A stretch of 14,002 bases of DNA from Marinilabiliales bacterium (GCA_002869465.1 PKSW01000308.1:1199-15200), one strand, 5' to 3'; counted from the first letter of the stretch, positions 6,706-14,002 are shown. Numbers and translations are program-made. Notes: generated by a model from the sequence alone, not told the origin.

Positions 6706-8601
6706 CTATTTTATTTGCCAGGTCTCTTCAATTTCCCAATTGGCCCTTACATCAATCTCCTTGCTGAAAAATATGATTTTTTCGGGCTGGATTTTATCCG
6801 GATAATAACCGCTGTCCCATTTGCCATTGCCGTTATCATCAAAAATAACTTTGAATTTGTACTTAGCCGGACTGATAAATTGATAACCGATCGTGGTATC
6901 GGATGCGAAGAATGATTCCTTTACAACAATACCCTGGTCGGTCAGCATTTGTAATATATATGGCTGATCCTTCTCCGGTTTCATGATCATCTTCAATTTC
7001 CCATAATCAGCCGGGGTTTTGGTTGAAAAATTTAACCTGATCTCTTCATTAAAATAGCCATTCCAGTCTATAAAACTTGAATCAGGAAAATAATAAGAAT
7101 ATTTGGTTGCTTCTGCAAGCTCGATCGGGAATTGCAACTGCATCTTGAAACTGTCAATAAGTATGGCTTCCGGCTGGTAAGTGGTGTCTTCTCCTATAAT
7201 TAGGCTGCCAGCCTCTGTATTGAATGAGTTCAGGGGTTGCTCAAAAAGCAGGTTCGGTTTTTGATTTAACAATAAATTACCGCGCGAAGCATTCGAAGTC
7301 CATTCAAGGAATATTTTCTTTTCTTCATCTTTCTTTTTCACCCTTGCCCGGCTTGATTGACTTTCGTGATTGAGGTTAATATACAAATGCTCTAAGGTGT
7401 CTTTATGGTCCAGAATGACCATTTCGAGCGTATCAAGCAGAATATCTTTCATATACCAGTAGATGGTATCTGATCTTTTAGAAAATTTTTCTAAATACCA
7501 GAGGCTGTCCGAAGTGTAATTAACCGGTATCAGGTCCAAATTGTTTGCAGGCAGCGAAAATGAAAATTCCAGTGTGTTTCGTTTTAGCAAGCCACCTTTG
7601 AGCATACGCTGGGTGCTGTCGCGGTTAGTAAAAAGAATAAGATCGTATTGGGCCACGGGAAGCTTTTTTTGAGAGATGACTTCAGACAGGGTAGAATCAG
7701 AAACTAGGGTTGAGTCCATTACTATTGAATCTGTGTGTATGATTATAGAGTCAGCGAGGACAAATACCGTTGAGTCAACTTGTAGGCTGTCATTCATAAC
7801 TGTTTGCAAACTGTCGACTACAGCTTGCAAACTATCAGGCAGCATGCTTTGCGGAGGTCCGCTGTATGCCGGTGTTACCAGCGAGTCTAAAAAAGCAATT
7901 TCTTCGGTAGGCTGGTCAAAAATATGGTTGCTGTTCAGGTCTCTCAGCGCAAAAATCAGGTATTTCTCATCGGCGAGCCCATTAAATTTATACTGACCAT
8001 TTTCATTTGTTTTACTTAAATAAAAGGGTTTAAAAAGCATCGGCATGGAATCCAATACGATGTCTCTATTTCCACTATCGTTCAGTGTGACGGCTTTATC
8101 TGTTACTTTATATAGCATTACAAATACATCAGCGGCAGGTTGGAGGTCGATGGCATTAATCACTTTTCCTTCCATGCTCATCGAGTCAACCCGGTCGCCG
8201 GTAGAGAAAATATAGGTATTTTCTTTCACCGCGTTTTTTTCGGTAATATCCACAATAGCATCACCAAAAAACAAGGTATAAGTGGTATTCTCTTTAAGTT
8301 CTTCATTGAATTTTACATGCAATGTTTTGCCTTTTGCTTTAAAATCAGGCAATTCATCCATAGGAGGTGATATGAGCAAACTCTGGTTGATATTGTTCAA
8401 CTCGATGAATTCATCAAAAACAATTTCAAATTTATTGTCTTTAAAATGGGTGCTGTAATTGGCAGGTTCATATTTTAGAACTTGCGGTGGCTGGGTGTCT
8501 TTAGGCCCGCCACCGGGCGATCCAGGTCGGGCGCAATATGTCAACAGGATAGTAATAGCCACAAGCAATACAACCGGTTTTTTCTTGATAATCTTTTCCA
8601 T
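6706..8601 (-). CDS. Ig-like domain lipoprotein, Bacteroidota-specific
   Basis: A predicted 631-residue envelope lipoprotein of unknown function. The start at 8601 gives MEKIIKKKP, a hydrophobic stretch and a lipobox-like LLTYC with Cys23, then a Gly/Pro-rich linker (CARPGSPGGGPKD). An upstream in-frame ATG (8703) would add 34 residues, bury this signal and overlap the deacetylase gene, so I reject it. Residues about 37-136 form a bacterial Ig-like (Big_5-type) domain with QPPQVLKYEPAN and FSTGD landmarks. A carboxypeptidase-regulatory-like segment follows (NENGQYKFNGLADEKYLIFA, about 199-218). Residues 256-306 are a low-complexity stretch rich in Asp-Ser pairs. The C-terminus has a DDNGNGKWDSG loop (588-598), resembling a calcium-binding loop, and the vRANWEIEETW ending typical of this family. 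It is probably anchored in the outer membrane. The deacetylase gene lies 67 bases upstream on the same strand. Confidence 0.8.
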   Translation of the reverse strand: MEKIIKKKPVVLLVAITILLTYCARPGSPGGGPKDTQPPQVLKYEPANYSTHFKDNKFEIVFDEFIELNNINQSLLISPPMDELPDFKAKGKTLHVKFNEELKENTTYTLFFGDAIVDITEKNAVKENTYIFSTGDRVDSMSMEGKVINAIDLQPAADVFVMLYKVTDKAVTLNDSGNRDIVLDSMPMLFKPFYLSKTNENGQYKFNGLADEKYLIFALRDLNSNHIFDQPTEEIAFLDSLVTPAYSGPPQSMLPDSLQAVVDSLQTVMNDSLQVDSTVFVLADSIIIHTDSIVMDSTLVSDSTLSEVISQKKLPVAQYDLILFTNRDSTQRMLKGGLLKRNTLEFSFSLPANNLDLIPVNYTSDSLWYLEKFSKRSDTIYWYMKDILLDTLEMVILDHKDTLEHLYINLNHESQSSRARVKKKDEEKKIFLEWTSNASRGNLLLNQKPNLLFEQPLNSFNTEAGSLIIGEDTTYQPEAILIDSFKMQLQFPIELAEATKYSYYFPDSSFIDWNGYFNEEIRLNFSTKTPADYGKLKMIMKPEKDQPYILQMLTDQGIVVKESFFASDTTIGYQFISPAKYKFKVIFDDNGNGKWDSGYYPDKIQPEKIIFFSKEIDVRANWEIEETWQIK

Positions 8602-8668
8602 ATAATTCTGAAATACAAAGATGCAAATAAATTGCTCAGGAAATAAACAGAAACGGAAGGTGGATTTG

Positions 8669-9277
8669 CTAAATAACTTTAAATAAATAGCCTTTTTTTG
8701 CAAAATGCTCCAAAAACCGGGGAAGGAGGTACATTAAATTACTGGCTGCTTTTTCACTATCATGAAATACAATGATAGACCCCGGCTGAGTGCGTTTGAT
8801 CGCATTTTTAAGCAGTTTTTTTTGATTGGCATTTATTTTGTAATCTCCGGTCAGAACACTCCACATGACGATGTTGAACCCTTCTTTTTTCAGGGTGTTA
8901 ATTTGTAAAGGTGTGATCTTACCGTAGGGTGGCCTGAAAAGCATGGATTCAAGATGTTTTGAGCATTTCACGACATCATTAAGATATGCTTTTGCCGGGG
9001 TGCTCCATCCTTTGAGATGGTGGAACGTATGATTGCCGGTTTGGTGGCCACGGGAGATAATTTCACGGTAAGTTTCCTGATGCTTCTTTACATTTTCACC
9101 TACGCAAAAAAAAGTGGCTTTTGCATCGTATGCGTCAAGAATATTCAATACTTTTGGGGTGATTTCAGGATGGGGACCATCATCAAAAGTGAGAAAAATA
9201 TTTTTGGTTTTTGATGGTATTTTCCAGGTGAGACCCGGAAAAAAAAAGCTTGAAAATATGAGTGAAAATTGCTTCAT
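8669..9277 (-). CDS. Polysaccharide deacetylase (NodB/CE4 family)
   Basis: A 202-residue single-domain CE4 esterase, expected to remove acetyl groups from an N-acetylated glycan such as peptidoglycan or a surface polysaccharide, using a divalent metal. The five family motifs are present: LTFDDGPHPEITP (29-41, with the Asp32-Asp33 pair), GNHTFHH (81-87, with metal ligands His83 and His87), FRPPYGK (114-120), the Trp-containing MWSVLTGDY (138-146) and IIVFHDS (168-174, with His172). The N-terminus is weakly hydrophobic without a clear signal peptide, so its location is uncertain. An ATG eight codons upstream (9301) is open, but the perfect -7 box TATCTTTG lies inside that extension, and homologues begin close to the motif FPGLTWKIP. 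I therefore prefer 9277. The gene diverges from gpmA, and the lipoprotein gene follows 67 bases downstream, possibly on the same transcript. Confidence 0.88.
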   Translation of the reverse strand: MKQFSLIFSSFFFPGLTWKIPSKTKNIFLTFDDGPHPEITPKVLNILDAYDAKATFFCVGENVKKHQETYREIISRGHQTGNHTFHHLKGWSTPAKAYLNDVVKCSKHLESMLFRPPYGKITPLQINTLKKEGFNIVMWSVLTGDYKINANQKKLLKNAIKRTQPGSIIVFHDSEKAASNLMYLLPRFLEHFAKKGYLFKVI

Positions 9278-9286
9278 CCTGAAAGG

Positions 9287-9294
9287 CAAAGATA
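9287..9294 (-). promoter_or_regulatory. -7 box of the polysaccharide deacetylase gene
   Basis: On the minus strand the sequence reads TATCTTTG, an exact TAnnTTTG match, ten bases upstream of the ATG at 9277. The region where the -33 element should lie is T-rich but has no TTTG. The box supports 9277 rather than 9301 as the start codon. Confidence 0.5.
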
Positions 9295-9321
9295 AACGCA
9301 TTTGTATAAAAAAATAAACAG

Positions 9322-10068
9322 ATGAAAAGATTAGTTTTACTTCGGCACGGACAAAGTTTATGGAATAAAGAGAACCGTTTTACGGGCTGGACGGATGTAA
9401 ATCTGTCAGAACAGGGCGTGGCTGAAGCAAAAAAAGCAGGTAAAGTGCTAAAAGACGAAGGATACCAATTCAAAATCGCTTATACATCGTATCTCACCAG
9501 GGCTATAAAAACACTGTGGCTGGCGCTGGAAGAGATGGACCAAATGTGGATACCCGTTAAAAAATCGTGGCGCCTCAACGAAAAACATTACGGAATGCTA
9601 CAGGGACTGAATAAGGCTGAAACTGCTGAAAAATATGGTGACGATATGGTACATTTATGGCGTCGTAGTTTTGATGTGCCACCCCAGCCTTTGGAAACCG
9701 ATGATGAAAGAAATCCGAAATTCGATCCGAGATATGCGGAACTGACAGCGGCAGAAATCCCGTTAACCGAATCGCTTAAGGAAGTCATTGAAAGGTTCAT
9801 TCCATATTGGGAATCAGAAATTATGCCTGCACTAAAGGAAAATGATGACGTGCTGGTGGCTGCCCACGGAAATAGTTTGAGGGCATTGGTAATGCATCTG
9901 AAAAATATGAGCAAGGAAGACATTTTAAAATTTAATATTCCAACCGGCATCCCTTATGTATTCGAATTTGACGATGATATGAATTTCGTCAAAGATTATT
10001 TTTTGGGCGACCCGGAAGAAGTTAAAAAATTAATGGAGCAGGTGGCCAACCAGGCCAAAAAGAAATAG
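9322..10068 (+). CDS. gpmA: 2,3-bisphosphoglycerate-dependent phosphoglycerate mutase
   Basis: This enzyme interconverts 3-phosphoglycerate and 2-phosphoglycerate in glycolysis and gluconeogenesis through a phosphohistidine intermediate. The cytosolic protein has 248 residues, the standard length for GpmA. The RHGQSLWNKENRFTGWTDVNLS segment (8-29) carries the phosphorylated His9. RAIKTLW (60-66), the acid/base Glu87 in RLNEKHYG (84-91) and AAHGNSLRAL (180-189) with His182 complete the active site. The intact C-terminal part, with the IPTGIPYVFEFD segment, separates it from short histidine phosphatases such as CobC. The ATG at 9322 is 44 bases from the divergent deacetylase start. No TAnnTTTG box is apparent upstream of it. 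A PPP-type phosphatase gene follows on the same strand after 49 bases. Confidence 0.96.
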   Translation: MKRLVLLRHGQSLWNKENRFTGWTDVNLSEQGVAEAKKAGKVLKDEGYQFKIAYTSYLTRAIKTLWLALEEMDQMWIPVKKSWRLNEKHYGMLQGLNKAETAEKYGDDMVHLWRRSFDVPPQPLETDDERNPKFDPRYAELTAAEIPLTESLKEVIERFIPYWESEIMPALKENDDVLVAAHGNSLRALVMHLKNMSKEDILKFNIPTGIPYVFEFDDDMNFVKDYFLGDPEEVKKLMEQVANQAKKK

Positions 10069-10069
10069 G

Positions 10070-10101
10070 TTGAAAACCAATTCAACAGCTTAATAAATTT
10101 G
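10070..10101 (+). promoter_or_regulatory. Candidate promoter of the PPP-type phosphatase gene
   Basis: TTG (10070-10072) and TAAATTTG (10094-10101) match the -33 and -7 elements of Bacteroidota promoters with a 21-base spacer, at the long end of the accepted range. The TTG lies in a small perfect inverted repeat, GTTGAA-6-TTCAAC (10069-10086), directly after the gpmA stop. The phosphatase may therefore have its own start site in addition to read-through from gpmA. Confidence 0.4.
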
Positions 10102-10117
10102 AACAAACAGATATGTT

Positions 10118-10843
10118 GTGGCTAAACAATGGGTAATTCCTGATATTCACGGTTGTTTTAAAACTTTACTGGCACTGTTTGATGATCATATAAAACCAAC
10201 TGTTAACGACCATATATTTTTTCTCGGCGATTATATCGATCGCGGGCCGGATAGTAAAGCAGTGATTGACTTTATCATAAATCTTCAGAAGAGACTCCCT
10301 AACATCATTGCTTTAAGAGGCAACCACGAAGATTATTTGCTGAAAGCTCACTGGCACGATATTGAAAAAAAGACACTTTTTGGCCTGAAGACCAAATCGC
10401 ATATGCAAAAAGAATGGGAAAAGCAGGGCGGTGCAACCACATTGAAGAGTTTGGAAATCAAATGGCCGGCAGATGTGCCGCAGGTGTATATCGATTGGCT
10501 GACGAACCTGCCGTATTATTATGAGTTGGATACTTGTATCCTTGTGCACGCCGGACTTAATTTTGAAAATGAGAATCCGTTCGAAGATACGCAGGCCATG
10601 ATGTGGGCAAGAGACTATGAGATACAACCGGAAAAAATCAGTTATAAAACGATCATTCATGGCCACGTACCCGTAAAACTGGAGTTTATTGACCGGACTA
10701 TCAAATCGAAAGACCAGCTATTTATTGACCTTGATAATGGCATATACATGCCTAACCGGGATGGTTATGGTAACCTGGTGGCCCTGGAATTATCAACAAT
10801 GAAATATGTGATTCAGCCCGCCCTGGATGATATTAAATATTGA
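10118..10843 (+). CDS. PPP-family metallophosphatase (serine/threonine phosphatase-like)
   Basis: A 241-residue metallophosphoesterase of the PPP type, which includes bacterial Ser/Thr phosphatases, PrpE and diadenosine tetraphosphatase ApaH. The di-metal motifs are complete: PDIHG (8-12, Asp9 and His11), LGDYIDRGPDS (36-46, Asp38, Asp41 and Arg42), RGNHED (67-72, Asn69 and His70), LVHAGLN (142-148, His144) and IIHGHVP (179-185). GDYIDRG plus GNHE is the PPP hallmark. Whether the natural substrate is a phosphoprotein or a nucleotide cannot be read from the sequence, and no protein kinase gene is adjacent. No ATG is available in frame near the start. GTG at 10118 gives MAKQWVIPDIHG, the short leader usual in the family; an ATG at 10113 is out of frame. 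The protein is cytosolic. Its stop is one base away from the stop of the converging serine hydrolase gene. Confidence 0.87.
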   Translation: MAKQWVIPDIHGCFKTLLALFDDHIKPTVNDHIFFLGDYIDRGPDSKAVIDFIINLQKRLPNIIALRGNHEDYLLKAHWHDIEKKTLFGLKTKSHMQKEWEKQGGATTLKSLEIKWPADVPQVYIDWLTNLPYYYELDTCILVHAGLNFENENPFEDTQAMMWARDYEIQPEKISYKTIIHGHVPVKLEFIDRTIKSKDQLFIDLDNGIYMPNRDGYGNLVALELSTMKYVIQPALDDIKY

Positions 10844-10844
10844 T

Positions 10845-12368
10845 TTACTCAGATATCCGTTCAAATTTGAGTTTCTGGAAATGAAAATCGGGGCTATACA
10901 CATCAATGGTAAAATAGTCAGCTTCACCGTAACCATTTAAATGAAAATTTAACAAGCCTTTCGGCAGAAAAGGATCAGCGAAGTCAATACTGAACGTATC
11001 ATAGTGCCAGTGTGTCATGGGCGAATTCAGCAATTCTGCGGCAGGAAGAAGTTTGACAGACAATGCTCCATCCACTATATCAACAGAAGCCAGTCCATAC
11101 ATCTTGTCCTCATAGGTTCCGATATAATCATTCAATTCCAATGAAGGTTTTGTACCTTCTATTCTGCTTGAATCAAGCTTGGCGATCCGGTTTTCTTCCC
11201 GCTCTTTTCCTTTGTTTACATAATCAAGGTATAATGAAGCCCAATCTTTCTCGGCATCACCGATATGGTAATCGAGGATTTTATTTTCGATGGCACCCAC
11301 CAGCCCGCCAAGTTCATTGGCCAGGATTACATAGCCAAGGCTGTCTTCGGGGACAAGTACTACTTTGGAATGAAAGCCCGGTAATCCACCACCGTGATGT
11401 ATTACTTTCATTCCCTGGTAGTCGTATAAGAACCACCCCAATCCATAAGAGGCAAAATGTCTTCCATCTATTTTTTCTGCCCGTCCGGCACGTAAAACTG
11501 TATGCGGGGAAACCAATTTGTAATATTGGTTTTCTGCGAAAATGGAAGTGTCTTCAATGGCGCCTTTATCAAGCAGAAGCTCCACCCAGGCCAGCAGGTC
11601 AATAACGCTTGAGTTGATGGAAGCAGCAGGCCCTGAATTGTCATAATTGATGAAATCCATTACTTCACCATCCAGATGGGGCCATGCAATATTCATATTT
11701 GGGCTAAAACCTGTATTTGAGGTAGTAGTTGATTTCATTCCAAGGGGATTAAAAATCTTTTCCTTAACAAAATCTTCCCAACTCATGCCGCTTACTTCCC
11801 GGATCACTTCTCCGGCGATAATAAACATCAGGTTTGAATAACCGAATTGCTCCCTGAAACTATACGGATTCTCCCTGTACCTGAAACGGCTGACCACTTC
11901 TTCCCTCGAATAATCCGTTCCATACCACAATAGATCACCATCAAAGGTTTCATAACCGGAACGGTGGCAAAGCAAGTCTTCCACGGTTAATTCCCTGGTA
12001 ATATAAGTATCATAAAGTTGAAAATGGGGTAAAATATCAACAACATGATCATCCCAATCCAATTTGTCTTCATCAACAAGAATGGCAATGCAGGCGGCAG
12101 TAAAAGCTTTACTACAGGAAGCAATGCCGAATACAGTATTTTCATCCACTTCTGTTTTAGTGTCTGCATTGGCATAGCCATATCCATTGGCCAGCATAAT
12201 TTCGCCATTTTTGATGATGCCCACAGCAAGTCCGGGAATTTCAAATTTATCGACAGCCGCATCGATATAACTGTCAAGTTGCTGGTAATCTTTTCTAACC
12301 TGGGTAAAACCAACGGCACTGATCAACAGGGCGGTCAGCAAAACAAAAATTTGGGTTGAATGTCTCAT
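10845..12368 (-). CDS. Secreted S12-type serine hydrolase (class C beta-lactamase-like)
   Basis: A 507-residue exported protein of the beta-lactamase/D-Ala-D-Ala carboxypeptidase superfamily (peptidase S12). Residues 1-23 form a signal peptide (MRHSTQ, a hydrophobic core, then a probable cut after GFTQ or nearby). The catalytic domain follows, with the SxxK motif at Ser84-Lys87 (ASCSK), the YxN motif at Tyr177-Ser-Asn179 and an HHGGGLPGF segment (324-332) in place of the KTG triad. Residues from about 410 form a C-terminal beta domain of the DUF3471 type (LNDYIGTYEDKMYG onwards), commonly attached to such hydrolases. Members of the family include esterases and D-aminopeptidases as well as peptidases, so the substrate is open, and beta-lactam resistance should not be assumed. 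It probably acts in the periplasm. It lies 13 bases downstream of xthA on the same strand, probably in one transcript. Confidence 0.88.
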   Translation of the reverse strand: MRHSTQIFVLLTALLISAVGFTQVRKDYQQLDSYIDAAVDKFEIPGLAVGIIKNGEIMLANGYGYANADTKTEVDENTVFGIASCSKAFTAACIAILVDEDKLDWDDHVVDILPHFQLYDTYITRELTVEDLLCHRSGYETFDGDLLWYGTDYSREEVVSRFRYRENPYSFREQFGYSNLMFIIAGEVIREVSGMSWEDFVKEKIFNPLGMKSTTTSNTGFSPNMNIAWPHLDGEVMDFINYDNSGPAASINSSVIDLLAWVELLLDKGAIEDTSIFAENQYYKLVSPHTVLRAGRAEKIDGRHFASYGLGWFLYDYQGMKVIHHGGGLPGFHSKVVLVPEDSLGYVILANELGGLVGAIENKILDYHIGDAEKDWASLYLDYVNKGKEREENRIAKLDSSRIEGTKPSLELNDYIGTYEDKMYGLASVDIVDGALSVKLLPAAELLNSPMTHWHYDTFSIDFADPFLPKGLLNFHLNGYGEADYFTIDVYSPDFHFQKLKFERISE

Positions 12369-12381
12369 TATGATATGTTGC

Positions 12382-13158
12382 TTATGATAAATCTATATTT
12401 ATTTCCAACAGCACCGGGCAGTGGTCTGAGTGCATGGCCTGCGATAAAATAGCCACGCGCTCAATTTTATCTGCCAGCGAATCGGAAACCATATTGTAAT
12501 CAATACGCCAACCTTTGTTATTGGCACGGGCGTTAGCCCTGTAACTCCACCAACTGTATTGATGGGGCTCGGGATTCAGATGCCTGAACGAATCGGTAAA
12601 TCCGTTATTCAGAAAGCCGCTCATCCATTCCCTTTCCTCGGGTAAAAATCCCGAAACCGTTGCGTTCCTTATCGGATCATGGATGTCGATAGGCTGATGA
12701 CAGATGTTATAATCTCCACATACAATAAGTTTGGGCCGCTCTTTTCTTAGTTCGGTTATGTAGTTTTCAAAATCATGCAACCACTGCATTTTGAATGCCT
12801 GCCTTTCATCGCCGCTGGAACCCGAAGGATGATACACACTGACAATGGAAATGCCGCCATAATCAGCCCTGATGAAACGTCCTTCAGCATCGTATGTTGG
12901 AATACCCATGCCGGTTTCAACATGATCAGGTTCCTTTTTCGAGAGAATGGCCACCCCGCTATACCCTTTTTTAATGGCTGAATGGGCATAGGTTTTGTAG
13001 CCCAGTAACTCAAAGTCAAAAACCGGTATCTGGTCGGGTTGGGCTTTGGTTTCCTGTATGCAAAGCACATCCGGTTGTGCCGACTCAATCCAGTCAGCCA
13101 ATCCTTTGCGCATGGCAGCCCTGATACCATTCACATTGTAGGTAATAATTCGTGTCAT
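12382..13158 (-). CDS. xthA: Exodeoxyribonuclease III
   Basis: A DNA repair enzyme with AP-endonuclease and 3'-5' exonuclease activity on duplex DNA, acting in base excision repair. The cytosolic protein has 258 residues, the usual length for Xth. The exonuclease-endonuclease-phosphatase fold motifs are all visible: ITYNVNGIRAA (5-15, Asn8 and Asn10), LCIQETK (32-38, metal ligand Glu36), SVYHPSGSSGDER (107-119), CGDYNICH (147-154, Asp149 and Asn151), WWSYRANARANNKGWRIDY (203-221, Asp220) and the C-terminal SDHCP (244-248, Asp245 and His246). The GWRIDY and NNKG elements fit the ExoA/XthA DNA-repair group rather than nucleases of other specificity. The start at 13158 is the first Met of the conserved leader. 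A degenerate -7-like TATATTTC (minus strand, 13182-13189) lies 23 bases upstream. The serine hydrolase gene follows after 13 bases. Confidence 0.95.
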   Translation of the reverse strand: MTRIITYNVNGIRAAMRKGLADWIESAQPDVLCIQETKAQPDQIPVFDFELLGYKTYAHSAIKKGYSGVAILSKKEPDHVETGMGIPTYDAEGRFIRADYGGISIVSVYHPSGSSGDERQAFKMQWLHDFENYITELRKERPKLIVCGDYNICHQPIDIHDPIRNATVSGFLPEEREWMSGFLNNGFTDSFRHLNPEPHQYSWWSYRANARANNKGWRIDYNMVSDSLADKIERVAILSQAMHSDHCPVLLEINIDLS

Positions 13159-13245
13159 AATAAAATTTGCGCTAATTTAATGAAATATACGCGGAAACAC
13201 TTTGAGAGAATTTTTCAATCGACATAAAAATATTATTAGTCAAAG

Positions 13246-13276
13246 TTGAGTTAGTGGTGCAGTATTTATACATTTG
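13246..13276 (+). promoter_or_regulatory. Promoter of the CLC channel gene
   Basis: TTG (13246-13248) and TACATTTG (13269-13276) match the Bacteroidota -33 and -7 elements with a 20-base spacer. The -7 box ends nine bases before the ATG at 13286, implying a very short leader. The 127-base region shared with the divergent xthA gene holds nothing else I can name. Confidence 0.55.
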
Positions 13277-13285
13277 CGAACGAAA

Positions 13286-14002
13286 ATGAAAAGATCCCGG
13301 AATTTAATACGGCTTATACGCTATACCCACAAAATACCCAGAAACAGGTTATTGATTATTCTGAGTATTGTAGTAGGTTTTGTTGTAGGCATGCTGGCTG
13401 TTTTGATGAAAAACCTAGTGTTTGGCATCCAGCGGTTATTAACCGGTGAATTTTCGGTAGATTATTCCAACTACAAATATGTTTTGTTTCCCGCTATTGG
13501 TATTTTTCTGACCATCATTTTTGTAAAATTTATTTTAAGAAAACCTGTACGGGATGGAATTCCTAATGTACTCTATGCCATTTCAAAGAAGTTTGGAATT
13601 TTAGACCGGCATAATATGTTCTCATCCATTGTAACGGCATCTTTGACAGTGGGTTTTGGAGGTTCTGTCGGGCTTGAGGGGCCAACAGTGGTAACGGGTT
13701 CTGCCTGGGGTTCCACCATCGCCAAGATGCTGGGATTGAATCATAAGCAGGTAATAACCATTTTGGGATTTTCTGCTGCTGCGGCCATGTCGGCTATTTT
13801 TAAAGCGCCCATTGCAGCTATTGTTTTTGCCCTGGAAGTCATCTTATTCGACATGACGATGACGGCCCTCGTTCCTTTATTGATATCATCCATTGTAGCC
13901 GCCCTCACCTCCTATGCATTCCTGGGGCAGGATGTTCTCTATCCTTCGGTAGTAGAGCATATTTTTAAAATGAAAGAGACGCCTTACTATTTTGGTTTGG
14001 GA
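13286..14002 (+). CDS. CLC-family chloride channel or transporter, N-terminal part
   Basis: The gene runs off the right edge without a stop; 239 residues are visible. It is an inner-membrane CLC protein. Hydrophobic helices begin near residues 22-42 and 65-83, and later CLC landmarks follow: RDGIPNVLYAIS (89-100, selectivity-filter region), GFGGSVGLEGPTVVTG (123-138, with the external gating Glu131) and GFSAAAAMSAIFKAPIAAIVFALEV (161-185). Where E. coli ClcA has GSGIP, with Ser107 coordinating the anion, this protein has RDGIP, with Asp90. Where ClcA has Glu202-Glu203, it has Glu184-Val185, so the internal proton glutamate is missing. By analogy with known CLCs this could mean passive chloride conduction, but other exchangers lacking that residue exist. 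Whether C-terminal CBS domains follow cannot be seen. The ATG at 13286 has a good promoter close upstream and diverges from xthA. Confidence 0.9.
   Translation, partial: MKRSRNLIRLIRYTHKIPRNRLLIILSIVVGFVVGMLAVLMKNLVFGIQRLLTGEFSVDYSNYKYVLFPAIGIFLTIIFVKFILRKPVRDGIPNVLYAISKKFGILDRHNMFSSIVTASLTVGFGGSVGLEGPTVVTGSAWGSTIAKMLGLNHKQVITILGFSAAAAMSAIFKAPIAAIVFALEVILFDMTMTALVPLLISSIVAALTSYAFLGQDVLYPSVVEHIFKMKETPYYFGLG

Noticed and set aside
7676..7996. A 106-codon + strand frame rich in Ser, Glu and Thr
   Set aside because: It is the complement of the Asp-Ser repeat of the lipoprotein, and its composition is explained by that.
8602..8703. Upstream ATG (8703) as the lipoprotein start
   Set aside because: It would hide the N-terminal lipoprotein signal, overlap the deacetylase gene and add a leader without family resemblance.
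10069..10086. GTTGAA-6-TTCAAC hairpin after gpmA as an intrinsic terminator
   Set aside because: The stem is only six pairs with two GC pairs and is not followed by a proper T-run; it overlaps the probable -33 element of the next gene.
10113..10136. ATG at 10113 as the phosphatase start
   Set aside because: It is out of frame and reaches a stop after seven codons; the GTG five bases later is in frame with the conserved DIHG motif.
11063..11605. A 180-codon open frame on the + strand opposite the serine hydrolase gene
   Set aside because: It lies wholly antisense to a gene with intact catalytic motifs, its translation shows no domain or plausible composition, and it has no promoter-like box.
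10845..12368. Serine hydrolase as a beta-lactam resistance gene
   Set aside because: The SxxK and YxN motifs are shared by many esterases and peptidases, the third motif is HGG rather than KTG, and the C-terminal extra domain points to a different substrate.
13199..13246. ACTTTGA and TCAAAGT inverted repeat in the xthA-CLC intergenic region
   Set aside because: A 7-base match about 40 bases apart in an AT-rich 127-base region is close to chance expectation, and no regulator is nearby.

Overview
The window looks like chromosomal DNA of a Bacteroidota species. The evidence is: (1) promoter-like TAnnTTTG boxes before several genes, with a TTG/TTTG element about 17-21 bases upstream in three cases; (2) few recognisable Shine-Dalgarno sequences; (3) a mevalonate cassette containing a 'GYDIA'-type GHMP kinase, an arrangement I know from flavobacteria and relatives; (4) a large Ig-like lipoprotein and a DUF4468-like tail of types common in this phylum. 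The order cannot be fixed from this sequence. I see no tRNA, rRNA, CRISPR array, insertion sequence or phage gene. Gene density is high and no stretch over 300 bases lacks a gene.

Layout. 1-258 (+): the 3' end of a probable DUF4468 protein. 289-4598 (+): a four-gene isoprenoid block of class II HMG-CoA reductase, GYDIA-type GHMP kinase, diphosphomevalonate decarboxylase and mevalonate kinase. 4648-6288 (+): adenine deaminase. 6395-6691 (+): a small ArsR-type repressor behind a dyad-rich promoter region. 6706-8601 and 8669-9277 (-): an Ig-like lipoprotein and a NodB-type polysaccharide deacetylase. 9322-10843 (+): 2,3-BPG-dependent phosphoglycerate mutase and a PPP-type phosphatase. 10845-13158 (-): a secreted S12-type serine hydrolase and exodeoxyribonuclease III. 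13286-end (+): the first 239 residues of a CLC chloride channel or transporter.

How the genes work together. The four mevalonate genes give a nearly complete route from HMG-CoA to isopentenyl diphosphate. The reductase makes mevalonate, mevalonate kinase phosphorylates it, and the decarboxylase makes the C5 product. No canonical phosphomevalonate kinase is present. The GYDIA kinase sits where one is needed and carries a GSGFDIA signature like that of GHMP-type phosphomevalonate kinases, so I infer that it fills that step. The other genes are housekeeping or envelope genes in small independent units. Several have their own recognisable promoter, and two pairs converge with almost no space between the stop codons.

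The points most worth a second look are the GYDIA kinase, the Asp-to-Asn change in the reductase DAMGxN motif, the stacked palindromes before the ArsR gene, that regulator's C-terminal Cys pair, and the CLC protein's non-standard ion-pathway residues.
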